Origin: Methyloterricola oryzae
GTDB lineage: Bacteria; Pseudomonadota; Gammaproteobacteria; Methylococcales; Methylococcaceae
DNA length: 64,000 nucleotides
Assembly (NCBI RefSeq): GCF_000934725.1
Contig: NZ_JYNS01000001.1
Span: forward strand, 682,001 to 746,000
Direction of reading: 5' to 3'
The notes below the pieces were generated by a model. That model searched no databases and had not been told where the DNA came from. It saw only the letters and a list, made by a program, of their open reading frames with translations. Positions 1-7,095 of the stretch are shown here, piece after piece. Each line of letters begins with the position of its first letter. Position 1 is the stretch's first letter. Position numbers and translations under genes: made by a program.

Positions 1-426
1 GTCGGCGCAGTCGCGGTTCGCCCAGCCGCCTTGAGTCTCGAGCGCCGCCGGCAGATCCCAGTGATAAAGGGTGAGGAAGGGCTCGATCCCCACATCGAGC
101 AGGGCGTCCACCAGCTTCAAATAGAAATCCAGCCCCTTCTGGTTGAGCCGGCCGCGCCCCTCGGGAAACACGCGGCCCCAGGCCACGCTGAAGCGGTAGG
201 CCTTCAGCCCCATGCGCCGCATCAGTTCCACGTCCTCCCCGTAGCGGCGATAGTGGTCACAGGCGATCTCGGCGGTGTCGCCGTTGGCGATGCGGCCCGG
301 CTCCTGGGCAAACACATGCCAGTGGCTTGGGCCTGCCCCATCGGCCAGGGGCGAGCCCTCGATCTGATGGGCGGAAGTGGCGGCGCCCCAAAAGAAGTTG
401 TCAGGAAATCGGTACTGAGCGGCCAT
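1..426 (-). CDS. Glycoside hydrolase family 1 (beta-glucosidase-like), N-terminal part, cut by window edge
   Basis: Read on the minus strand from the ATG at 426-424, the first 142 residues are in frame to base 1, and the rest lies outside the window. The N-terminus has the GH1 hallmark FFWGAATSAHQIEG near residues 9-22, followed by the RRMGLKAYRFSVAW and FLTLYHWDLPAAL segments that build the first strands of the TIM barrel. The catalytic glutamates would be further downstream and cannot be checked. The family hydrolyses beta-glucosides or related O-glycosides, but the substrate cannot be told from this part. An in-frame TGA at 438-436 fixes the ATG as the only sensible start. No strong Shine-Dalgarno precedes it. 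It lies 80 bases downstream of hpnB in the same direction, so it may be read from the hpnB transcript. Confidence 0.85.
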   Translation of the reverse strand, partial: MAAQYRFPDNFFWGAATSAHQIEGSPLADGAGPSHWHVFAQEPGRIANGDTAEIACDHYRRYGEDVELMRRMGLKAYRFSVAWGRVFPEGRGRLNQKGLDFYLKLVDALLDVGIEPFLTLYHWDLPAALETQGGWANRDCAD

Positions 427-506
427 GGGCAGGACTCATTTCGGACTGGTGTTGGAGAAGGGCCGCAGCCAACCGGGCAGCGGCCCGCCCGATTGCGATT
501 GTGCCC

Positions 507-1625
507 TCAAGCCTCGCGGGAATAAACCCGGTTCTTCCAACGGCTGCGCTCGCCCCGCCAATAGCGCAGGGCCGATGTCCAGGTCATGGCCAGGTAGAGG
601 CTGGCGATCACCGGCATGGCGAGCGCCCAAAGGGGGTTGCGCCGGTAGAAATTCAGCGTGGGTAGATACGCGACCAGCATGCCCGCCAGCCCCAATGCGG
701 AGAGACTTCGCGCCATGGGGTCTGCGGCGGCCAAGCCAGCAACCGGCCCCCAGAACATCAACACCATCAGAAAGGTGCAGGTTGCCAACAGGGTGATCGA
801 GTAGCGCAACTGAGTGAAGGCGGTGCGCGCCACCATTTCCCAAATCGGCTCGAGGTCACCGTAGCCGCGCAGGCTGACCACGCCGTGAGACTGCCCTGTC
901 CAGGTACGGTAGCCCGCCTGCTTGACCTTGGCGGCCAGGGTGCAGTCGTCGATGATGGCGCCGCGGATCGCGTCGAAGCCGCCGAGTTCGCGCAACACGC
1001 CGGTTTCCACCAGAATGCACCCCCCCGCTGCCGAGGCGAAGCGTGGATTGGCGGAATTGGCCAGGCGGAAGGGATATAACTGTTTGAAGAAATAGATGAA
1101 CGCCGGCATCAGGAGCTTTTCCCAGAATGTCTCCATGCGCAGACTGGCCATCAGGGACACGAAAACAGGGCCGACCCGCATGCGCTCCAACAGGGCGGCC
1201 AGCATGCCGGGGGCGAGGTGGATATCCGCATCCAGCAGCAGAGTGTAAGGCGTCTCCACCTTGCGCAAGCCCTGCTCCAGAGCCCACAGCTTGCCGCTCC
1301 AGCCTTCCGGCAGCGGCGCGCCGGCCAGCACGCTCAGGTCCAGGCCCGGCACCTGGCTGGCAAGGTCGGCAGTGCCGTCGCTGGAACCGTCATCCACCAG
1401 AATGACCCGCGGCGACCCTCCTTGCTGGGCGAGGCCTTCCAGGGTGGACTGGATGACTTCGGCCTCGTCTCGCGCTGGAATCAGCACGGTGATTTCATCG
1501 GAAGACGCCGGGGCGTCTGGCGATGGCTCCAGAATCTCCCCGTTGCGCCAAGGACGCCAGGGCAAAAGCAGGGTTGCGGTCCAGATCAGGGCCGCCGCGG
1601 CGGACGGCAGGAGGGAGGGCGCCAT
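507..1625 (-). CDS. hpnB: Hopanoid-associated glycosyltransferase HpnB
   Basis: Family 2 (GT-A) glycosyltransferase of the hopene-associated HpnB type, 372 residues from the ATG at 1625. A membrane segment at residues 5-22 is followed by the nucleotide-sugar domain with ITVLIPARDEAEVI, the acidic LLLDADIHLAPG metal-binding motif and GGFDAIRGAIIDDCTLA. Several hydrophobic segments close the C-terminus. An in-frame TTG at 1649 would add eight residues, but it lies inside the T-run of a terminator, so the ATG is preferred. Neither start has a convincing ribosome site. Its position beside hpnH supports a role in hopanoid side-chain modification; the exact sugar acceptor is not shown by the sequence. 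Confidence 0.85.
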   Translation of the reverse strand: MAPSLLPSAAAALIWTATLLLPWRPWRNGEILEPSPDAPASSDEITVLIPARDEAEVIQSTLEGLAQQGGSPRVILVDDGSSDGTADLASQVPGLDLSVLAGAPLPEGWSGKLWALEQGLRKVETPYTLLLDADIHLAPGMLAALLERMRVGPVFVSLMASLRMETFWEKLLMPAFIYFFKQLYPFRLANSANPRFASAAGGCILVETGVLRELGGFDAIRGAIIDDCTLAAKVKQAGYRTWTGQSHGVVSLRGYGDLEPIWEMVARTAFTQLRYSITLLATCTFLMVLMFWGPVAGLAAADPMARSLSALGLAGMLVAYLPTLNFYRRNPLWALAMPVIASLYLAMTWTSALRYWRGERSRWKNRVYSREA

Positions 1626-1647
1626 TGAAAGCCGGGACAGGTCAGTC

Positions 1648-1686
1648 AAAAAAACGGCCCGCCCCCGAAAAACGGGAAGCGGGCCG
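1648..1686 (-). terminator. Intrinsic terminator downstream of hpnH
   Basis: An 8-bp perfect stem, CGGCCCGC (1655-1662) with GCGGGCCG (1679-1686), is followed on the minus strand by seven T (1654-1648). It starts 16 bases after the hpnH stop and its T-run ends 22 bases before the hpnB ATG, so hpnB would depend on read-through or a promoter inside hpnH. Confidence 0.8.
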
Positions 1687-1701
1687 GAGGCATCGTCCTG
1701 T

Positions 1702-2814
1702 TTAATCGATCGCGCGGATCGGGATCACCGGGCGCGGAACCGCCTCACCTTCGGGCTGCTTGACCTCCCATTCCGGCACCGGCTCCGGCGCCATAGGACC
1801 CTCGGTGCGCGGGCCGCGGATGGCCGCCCAGGCCGCCTTGAGCGGGTTGCGAATGGAGTCTTCCGCCGCCGTCGCTTCGAAACCGCAGTGGGCCATGCAG
1901 TTGGCGCACTTGGGGTTCTTGGAGTTGCCGTACTTGTGCCAGGGCGTCTCGTCCATCAGGGCCTTGAAGCTGGGCGCGTAGCCCTCATCCACCAGCAGGT
2001 AGCAGGGCTTCTGCCAACCGAAGATGTTGCGGGTCGGGTTGCCCCACGGGGTGCAGTTGTAGCTCTGGTTGCCGGCCAGGAAGTCCAGATAGAGGCTGGA
2101 GTGGTTCAGCTTCCAGTCGCGGCCCTTGCCCAATTTGAACACCTTGCGGAACAGTTCCTTGCTCTCGCGCATCTTGATGAAGATGTTCTGCAGCGGGGCA
2201 TGCTCGTAGCTGAAGCCCGGGGCAATGGTCACGCCCTCGACACCCAGCTGCTTGGTGTAATCCAGGAATTCCGCCACTTCTTCCGCCGACTCGCCCTGGA
2301 ACAGGGTGCAGTTGACGGTGACGCGGAAGCCTTTCTCGATGGCCAGCTTGATGACCTCCACCGCGCGGTCGAAAACACCGCTCTGGCACACCGAGGCATC
2401 GTGGCGTTCCTGGTTGCCATCCAGATGGATGGAGAAGGTCAGGTAGGGCGACGGCTTGTAGTCGTCCATGCGCTTCTTCAGAAGGAGCGCATTGGTGCAC
2501 AGATACACATACTTCTTGCGGGCGATGATGCCCTCCACCACCTGGGGCAATTCCTTGTGCAGCAGCGGCTCGCCACCGGCGATGGAGACGATGGGCGCGC
2601 CGCACTCGTCCACTGCCGCCAGGCAGTCCTCCACGCTCAAGCGGCGATTCAGGATCTCGTCGGGGTAGTCGATCTTGCCGCAGCCGGCGCAGGCCAGGTT
2701 GCATCTAAACAACGGCTCCAGCATGAGCACCAAAGGATAGCGGCGCACGCCCTTCAGTTTCTGCTTGAGCAGATAGCTGGCGACGCTGATCTGTTGACGT
2801 AATGGAACGCTCAT
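1702..2814 (-). CDS. hpnH: Adenosylhopane synthase, radical SAM protein HpnH
   Basis: Radical SAM enzyme, 370 residues. In characterised hopanoid producers HpnH joins the 5'-deoxyadenosyl group of SAM to hopene to give adenosylhopane, the first step of side-chain building. The [4Fe-4S] motif CNLACAGC is at residues 38-45 (C38, C42, C45). The SAM-binding glycine-rich stretch SIAGGEPLLHKELP follows, and the C-terminal half carries extra cysteines in NCTPWGNP, KPCYLL and CANCMAHC, typical of the HpnH family with its DUF3463-type tail. The gene begins with ATG at 2814, with TAAACAGGAGATAAC giving an AGGAG site just upstream. It diverges from the sqs-shc operon. Recognition is strong. Confidence 0.95.
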   Translation of the reverse strand: MSVPLRQQISVASYLLKQKLKGVRRYPLVLMLEPLFRCNLACAGCGKIDYPDEILNRRLSVEDCLAAVDECGAPIVSIAGGEPLLHKELPQVVEGIIARKKYVYLCTNALLLKKRMDDYKPSPYLTFSIHLDGNQERHDASVCQSGVFDRAVEVIKLAIEKGFRVTVNCTLFQGESAEEVAEFLDYTKQLGVEGVTIAPGFSYEHAPLQNIFIKMRESKELFRKVFKLGKGRDWKLNHSSLYLDFLAGNQSYNCTPWGNPTRNIFGWQKPCYLLVDEGYAPSFKALMDETPWHKYGNSKNPKCANCMAHCGFEATAAEDSIRNPLKAAWAAIRGPRTEGPMAPEPVPEWEVKQPEGEAVPRPVIPIRAID

Positions 2815-3019
2815 TTGTGTTATCTCCTGTTTAGACCTGATTCGATTGCGCGTGGTCTTACCATTGTGGCCATGCTGCTCCCCGCCCTGGTTCGGTTCGC
2901 TGGCAGCATCCCGAAATTTTAGCCTCTCTGATAAACCCTTATTTTATAAAGGAGAATCAGCGCCTTCGGGACCCAGTTTCCACGCCTGGCCATATGATAG
3001 AACAAAAAAACCTCGATTA

Positions 3020-3057
3020 GTTGTATTTTACTCCAAATTTATTCGCTAAAATACAAC
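3020..3057. promoter_or_regulatory. Perfect 11-bp inverted repeat, candidate operator of the hopanoid genes
   Basis: GTTGTATTTTA (3020-3030) is exactly mirrored by TAAAATACAAC (3047-3057) with a 16-base spacer. It lies five bases upstream of the -35 box facing sqs. Because of its symmetry it also offers a TTGTAT/TAAAAT pair with 19-base spacing on each strand. It could be the binding site of a dimeric regulator or a pair of weak divergent promoters. No regulator gene is nearby. Confidence 0.55.
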
Positions 3058-3062
3058 ACAAC

Positions 3063-3090
3063 TTGATCCCTTAGCGGAAAACGATAGAAT
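3063..3090 (+). promoter_or_regulatory. Sigma-70-like promoter for sqs-shc-hpnGNO
   Basis: TTGATC (3063-3068) and TAGAAT (3085-3090) with a 16-base spacer match the -35 (4 of 6) and -10 (5 of 6) consensus. The transcript would have a leader of about 130 bases before the sqs ATG. Confidence 0.5.
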
Positions 3091-3227
3091 TTTCTGACTT
3101 TTATGGCGACCCAGACATTTCAGACCTTCGTAAAGCGGATTGGGTGTTTCCGCAACAGCACGCCGCGGGCCCGCCGGGCTGGCATGAGCGGCGCGCCGCT
3201 CGGGCGCGCGAAGACGATCGGAGCCGC

Positions 3228-4343
3228 ATGAACGGAAGCCAGACCTTGAATCAGGACCCCGCGCGCCTGGACGCGCTGCCGGACGATGCCTTGCAAGCCG
3301 AGTTGCTTGAAGGCGTCTCGCGCACCTTCGCCCTGACCATTCCGCAGTTGCCGGAAGGCCTGGCCAAGCCAGTGTCCAATGCCTATCTCTTGTGCCGCAT
3401 CGTCGACACCATCGAGGATGAGGTGGCGCTCAGCTCTCAGCAGAAGCGCGAGTTCTGCCAGCGCTTCATCGCCGTGGTGGCGGGCGATGCCCATCCGGCG
3501 GCGCTGGCCGCTGATCTCGCGCCCCTGCTCTCGGAGCAGACCATTCCCGCCGAGCACGAGCTGATCCGGCTGATTCCCCGCGTCATCGCCATCACCCACC
3601 AGTTCGAAGCGGCCCAGCGCGACGCCCTGACCCTTTGCGTGCGCATTATGGGCAAGGGCATGGCGGAATTCCAGGATCGCGACCTGCGCCACGGCCTCGC
3701 CACCATGGACGAGATGAGCGACTACTGCTATTACGTCGCCGGCGTGGTGGGCGAGATGCTGACCCGGCTGTTCTGCCACTATTCCCCGGAGATCGCCGTC
3801 CATCGCGAACTGCTCATGCGTCTGGCCGTGTCCTTCGGCCAAGGCCTGCAGATGACCAACATCCTCAAGGACCTCTGGGACGACCACGGCCGCGAGGTGT
3901 GCTGGCTGCCGCGGGAGATATTCCAGGCCCACGGCTTCGATCTGTCCACGCTTCGGCCCGGCCACGGCGACGCGCGTTTCTGCGCCGGCTTCCGCGACCT
4001 GATCGGCATCGCCCACGCGCATTTGCACAACGCCCTGGAATACACCCTGCTGATCCCCAGTCACGAGACCGGCCTGCGGGAATTCTGCCTGTGGGCACTG
4101 GGCATGGCGGTGCTGACCCTGCGCAAGATCAACCAGAACATCCATTTCAGCGAGTCGGCCCAGGTGAAGATCACGCGGCGCAGCGTGAAAACCACCATCA
4201 TCGTCAGCCGCCTGACCCGGCGCAGCGATTTGCTGCTGCGAGCCGCCTTTGCCGTGGCGGCCTCCGGATTGCCGGCGCCGGACCCGCAGGTCCTGGCCCT
4301 CGCCAAATCAGATCAATCTTTGAGAAGCCATTCCAGCCATTAA
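3228..4343 (+). CDS. sqs: Squalene synthase (squalene/phytoene synthase family)
   Basis: Condenses two farnesyl diphosphates to squalene, the substrate of the cyclase encoded next. The 371-residue protein has the first Asp-rich motif DTIED near residue 57 and a second, NILKDLWDD, near residue 210. The stretch SDYCYYVAGVVGEMLTRLF resembles the single-enzyme eukaryote-type squalene synthases more than the bacterial HpnC/HpnD pair. No HpnC, HpnD or HpnE gene is seen in the window, which agrees with a one-enzyme route. The ATG at 3228 is preferred to an earlier in-frame start at 3144, because the added residues are Arg/Ala-rich filler and GGAG sits at 3220-3223. It is 13 bases upstream of shc in one operon. 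Confidence 0.88.
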   Translation: MNGSQTLNQDPARLDALPDDALQAELLEGVSRTFALTIPQLPEGLAKPVSNAYLLCRIVDTIEDEVALSSQQKREFCQRFIAVVAGDAHPAALAADLAPLLSEQTIPAEHELIRLIPRVIAITHQFEAAQRDALTLCVRIMGKGMAEFQDRDLRHGLATMDEMSDYCYYVAGVVGEMLTRLFCHYSPEIAVHRELLMRLAVSFGQGLQMTNILKDLWDDHGREVCWLPREIFQAHGFDLSTLRPGHGDARFCAGFRDLIGIAHAHLHNALEYTLLIPSHETGLREFCLWALGMAVLTLRKINQNIHFSESAQVKITRRSVKTTIIVSRLTRRSDLLLRAAFAVAASGLPAPDPQVLALAKSDQSLRSHSSH

Positions 4344-4356
4344 GAGGACCTTACCC

Positions 4357-6336
4357 ATGCTGAAAGACACAAGCACATTTGCTGGCCTGGATTCCGCCTT
4401 CGCGGGCATGTACCAACAATTCAAGCAGGCGCCTTTGGACGGCGCCATCAGCCGCGCCAAGGACCACCTACTGTCCCTGCAGCAGGGCGACGGGCACTGG
4501 GTGTTCGAACTGGAGGCAGACTGCACCATCCCCTCCGAGTACATCCTGATGATGCACTACATGGCCGACATCGACGAGTCGCTGCAGGCCAAGATCGCCA
4601 ACTATCTGCGCCGCTGGCAGAGCCAGGACGGCAGCTATCCGCTGTTCCAGGGCGGGGCCGGCGACATTTCCTGCACCATCAAGGCCTACTACGCCCTGAA
4701 GATGGCGGGCGATTCCATCGACGCGCCGCACATGCAGAAGGCGCGCGAGTGGATCCTGGCCCAGGGCGGCGCCGCCAAGGCCAACGTGTTCACCCGCATC
4801 ATGCTGGCCATGTTCGAGCAGATTCCCTGGCGCGGCGTGCCCTTCATTCCGGTGGAGATCATGCTGCTGCCCAAGTGGTTCCCCTTTCATCTGGACAAGG
4901 TGTCCTACTGGTCGCGCACCGTGATGGTGCCCTTGTTCATCCTCTGCTCCTACAAGGTGAAGGCGCGTAATCCGCACCAGGTTCACGTGCGCGAACTGTT
5001 CGTAACGCCGCCGGAACTGGAGAAGAACTACTTCTCCCACGTCACCACCCCGCTGGGCAAGGCGATCCTGGGCCTTGAGCGCTTCGGCCGCCTGCTGGAG
5101 CCCCTGATTCCGGGCTTCGTGCGCAAGAAGGCGACGGAAAAGGCCCGCGATTGGTTCCTGGAGCGCCTCAACGGCTACGACGGCCTGGGCGCCATCTTCC
5201 CGGCGATGGTCAACGCTTATGAAGCCATGGACTACCTCGGCTTCCCCAAGGACGACGAGCGCGTGCGCGTGGCCCGCGAGGCCATCGACCGCCTGCTGGT
5301 TATCGACGGCGACAGCGCCTACTGCCAGCCCTGCGTCTCCCCCATCTGGGACACCGGCCTGGCCGCCCTGGCGCTGCAGGAAGTCGATCGTTACGAGCAG
5401 GACGACACCACCCGCGAGCAGCTCAAGCATGCCCTGCGCTGGCTGGCCAGCAAGCAGCTCAGCGACGAACCGGGCGACTGGCAGGTGAAACGTCCCAACC
5501 TGCCGGGCGGCGGCTGGGCCTTCCAGTACGGCAATAGCTGGTATCCCGACGTGGACGATTCCGCGGTGGTCGCCCATGCCCTGTATCAAGCCCAGGACAG
5601 CGAATTCGACGAGAACGTGCAGCGCGCGGGGGTGTGGATCGGCGGAATGCAGTCCAGCAACGGCGGCTACGGCGCCTTTGACGTGGACAACACCCACTAT
5701 TACCTCAACTACATTCCCTTCGCCGACCACGGCGCCCTGCTGGACCCGCCCACCGCGGACGTCAGCGGCCGCTGCCTGATGTTCCTCGGCAAGCTCTCGG
5801 AGAAGCAGCCCGAGTACCGCCCGCTGATGGAGCGCTGCATCGCCTATCTGCGCAAGGAGCAGGAAGCGGACGGCTCCTGGTTCGGGCGCTGGGGCACCAA
5901 CTACATCTACGGCACCTGGTCCGTGCTGCTGGGCTATGAAACCGCGGGCGTGCCCAAGGACGATCCGAGCGTGCGCCGCGCCGTGGCCTGGCTCAAGTCC
6001 AAGCAGCGCGCCGACGGCGGCTGGGGCGAGGACAACTACACCTACCACGACACGCGTCCCGAACTGCGCGGCGAGTTCCACACCAGCACCGCGTTCCAGA
6101 CCGGCCTGGCGCTGATGGCGTTGCTGGCCGCTGGCGAGGCGGAATCGCCGGAAGTCGAGGCGGGCGTCGAATTCCTGCTGAAAAACCAGCAGGCGGACGG
6201 TTTCTGGAAGGATGAGTGCTTCACCGCCCCCGGCTTCCCCAAGGTGTTCTATCTGAAGTACCACGGCTACGACAAATTCTTCCCGCTGTGGGCCCTGGCG
6301 CGCTACCGTAACGAGCGTTACGCGTTTGCCGCGTGA
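4357..6336 (+). CDS. shc: Squalene-hopene cyclase
   Basis: Cyclises squalene to hopene/hopanol at the membrane, the committed hopanoid step. The 659-residue length is normal for the family. The protonating motif appears as DVDD at residues 398-401. Several QW repeats are visible, for example QQGDGHW near the N-terminus and QEADGSW, QRADGGW and QQADGFW near the C-terminus. The ATG at 4357 is preceded by AGAGGA at nine bases. The stop codon overlaps the hpnG start by four bases, so the two genes are translationally coupled. Confidence 0.97.
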   Translation: MLKDTSTFAGLDSAFAGMYQQFKQAPLDGAISRAKDHLLSLQQGDGHWVFELEADCTIPSEYILMMHYMADIDESLQAKIANYLRRWQSQDGSYPLFQGGAGDISCTIKAYYALKMAGDSIDAPHMQKAREWILAQGGAAKANVFTRIMLAMFEQIPWRGVPFIPVEIMLLPKWFPFHLDKVSYWSRTVMVPLFILCSYKVKARNPHQVHVRELFVTPPELEKNYFSHVTTPLGKAILGLERFGRLLEPLIPGFVRKKATEKARDWFLERLNGYDGLGAIFPAMVNAYEAMDYLGFPKDDERVRVAREAIDRLLVIDGDSAYCQPCVSPIWDTGLAALALQEVDRYEQDDTTREQLKHALRWLASKQLSDEPGDWQVKRPNLPGGGWAFQYGNSWYPDVDDSAVVAHALYQAQDSEFDENVQRAGVWIGGMQSSNGGYGAFDVDNTHYYLNYIPFADHGALLDPPTADVSGRCLMFLGKLSEKQPEYRPLMERCIAYLRKEQEADGSWFGRWGTNYIYGTWSVLLGYETAGVPKDDPSVRRAVAWLKSKQRADGGWGEDNYTYHDTRPELRGEFHTSTAFQTGLALMALLAAGEAESPEVEAGVEFLLKNQQADGFWKDECFTAPGFPKVFYLKYHGYDKFFPLWALARYRNERYAFAA

Positions 6337-7061
6337 ATCGGGTCGGAATCGTCGTCGCCCTGGAGGCTGAAGGCCGCACCCTCACACCCAGGCCACCCAA
6401 GGCAGGCGAGTGCCTGGCGCTGGAGGGTGGTGGCCTGCTGATCGTCTCCGACGCGGGTCCGGTGGCGGCGGCCCGCGCCGCCGACCGCTTATTGGAAAAC
6501 GGCGCCGACGCCCTCGTGAGCTGGGGATGCGCCGCCGCGCTGGACCCGGGCCTGAGACCCGGCGATCTGGTTCTGCCCCGGGTCCTGCACGGGGCCGACG
6601 GGAGCGAACTGACCCTCGCCGCCGACTGGGTTGAACAGTTAAAATCCAGCCTGGCGACATCGGATCTTTCCATCCGCGAGGGAGCCATCGCCGAAAGCCG
6701 CGGCATCGTCGCCACGGTCGCTGCGAAAGCCGCACTGTTCGCCGCGACCGGTGCGCTCGCGGTGGACATGGAAAGCGCCGCCGTGGCGCGCAGCGCGGCG
6801 GCGCGTGGCCTCCCTGCCCTGGTCGTGCGCAGCATCGTCGACCCTGCCAGCATCGAAATACCGCCTGCTGTCCAGAACGCTTTCGATGGCGGCGGACACT
6901 TGCGATTGACTTCGCTCCTGGCCGGGCTGGCTCGCCGCCCCTGGGAGATCGCCGGACTGATTCAATTGGGCTGGCATTTCCGCGCCGCCATGCAGACCTT
7001 GCGGAAGGTCGGTGCACATTTCTCGGCAGCGCCGGCCGACCTGACTCACTCCACCCGCTGA
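6333..7061 (+). CDS. hpnG: Adenosylhopane nucleosidase/phosphorylase HpnG
   Basis: Purine nucleoside phosphorylase-like protein of 242 residues. HpnG removes adenine from adenosylhopane to give ribosylhopane, the step after HpnH. Family features are GIVVALEAEGRTL at the N-terminus, the VSDAGPVAAARAADRLL segment, SWGCAAALDPGLRPGDLVLP, and LAVDMESAAVARSAA, which carries the conserved Met-Glu of the purine and ribose site. It starts with GTG inside the GTGA overlap with the shc stop. hpnH is on the opposite strand at the far side of the shared promoter, so the two consecutive steps are divergently expressed. Confidence 0.92.
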   Translation: MNRVGIVVALEAEGRTLTPRPPKAGECLALEGGGLLIVSDAGPVAAARAADRLLENGADALVSWGCAAALDPGLRPGDLVLPRVLHGADGSELTLAADWVEQLKSSLATSDLSIREGAIAESRGIVATVAAKAALFAATGALAVDMESAAVARSAAARGLPALVVRSIVDPASIEIPPAVQNAFDGGGHLRLTSLLAGLARRPWEIAGLIQLGWHFRAAMQTLRKVGAHFSAAPADLTHSTR

Positions 7062-7095
7062 GCCTGCCAACAGCGGCCCTGTTCCCGAAACACCG

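Larger units (their letters stand above)
2815..3227. promoter_or_regulatory. Divergent regulatory region between hpnH and the sqs-shc operon
   Basis: 413 bases without a credible gene. The middle (about 2930-3110) is strikingly AT-rich against the GC-rich surroundings. It holds a perfect 11-bp inverted repeat (3020-3057) and a sigma-70-like promoter facing sqs (3063-3090). A 67-codon open frame at 2846-3049 has low-complexity content and no family resemblance, and was not accepted as a gene. Confidence 0.7.

Noticed and set aside
460-486. Stem-loop GGGCCGC/GCGGCCC after hpnB
   Set aside because: A 13-base loop and no T-run on either strand make it weak as a terminator, and it could occur by chance in GC-rich DNA.
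1261-2802. 513-codon open frame on the plus strand
   Set aside because: It lies opposite hpnB and hpnH, which have strong family motifs, and its translation is His/Leu/Ala/Gly-rich, as expected for the antisense of GC-rich codons.
2846-3049. 67-codon frame in the hpnH-sqs region
   Set aside because: No family resemblance, and it covers the AT-rich region with the inverted repeat.
4468-6264. 598-codon minus-strand frame opposite shc
   Set aside because: It is an antisense shadow: no family motifs, and its composition matches reversed GC-rich codons.
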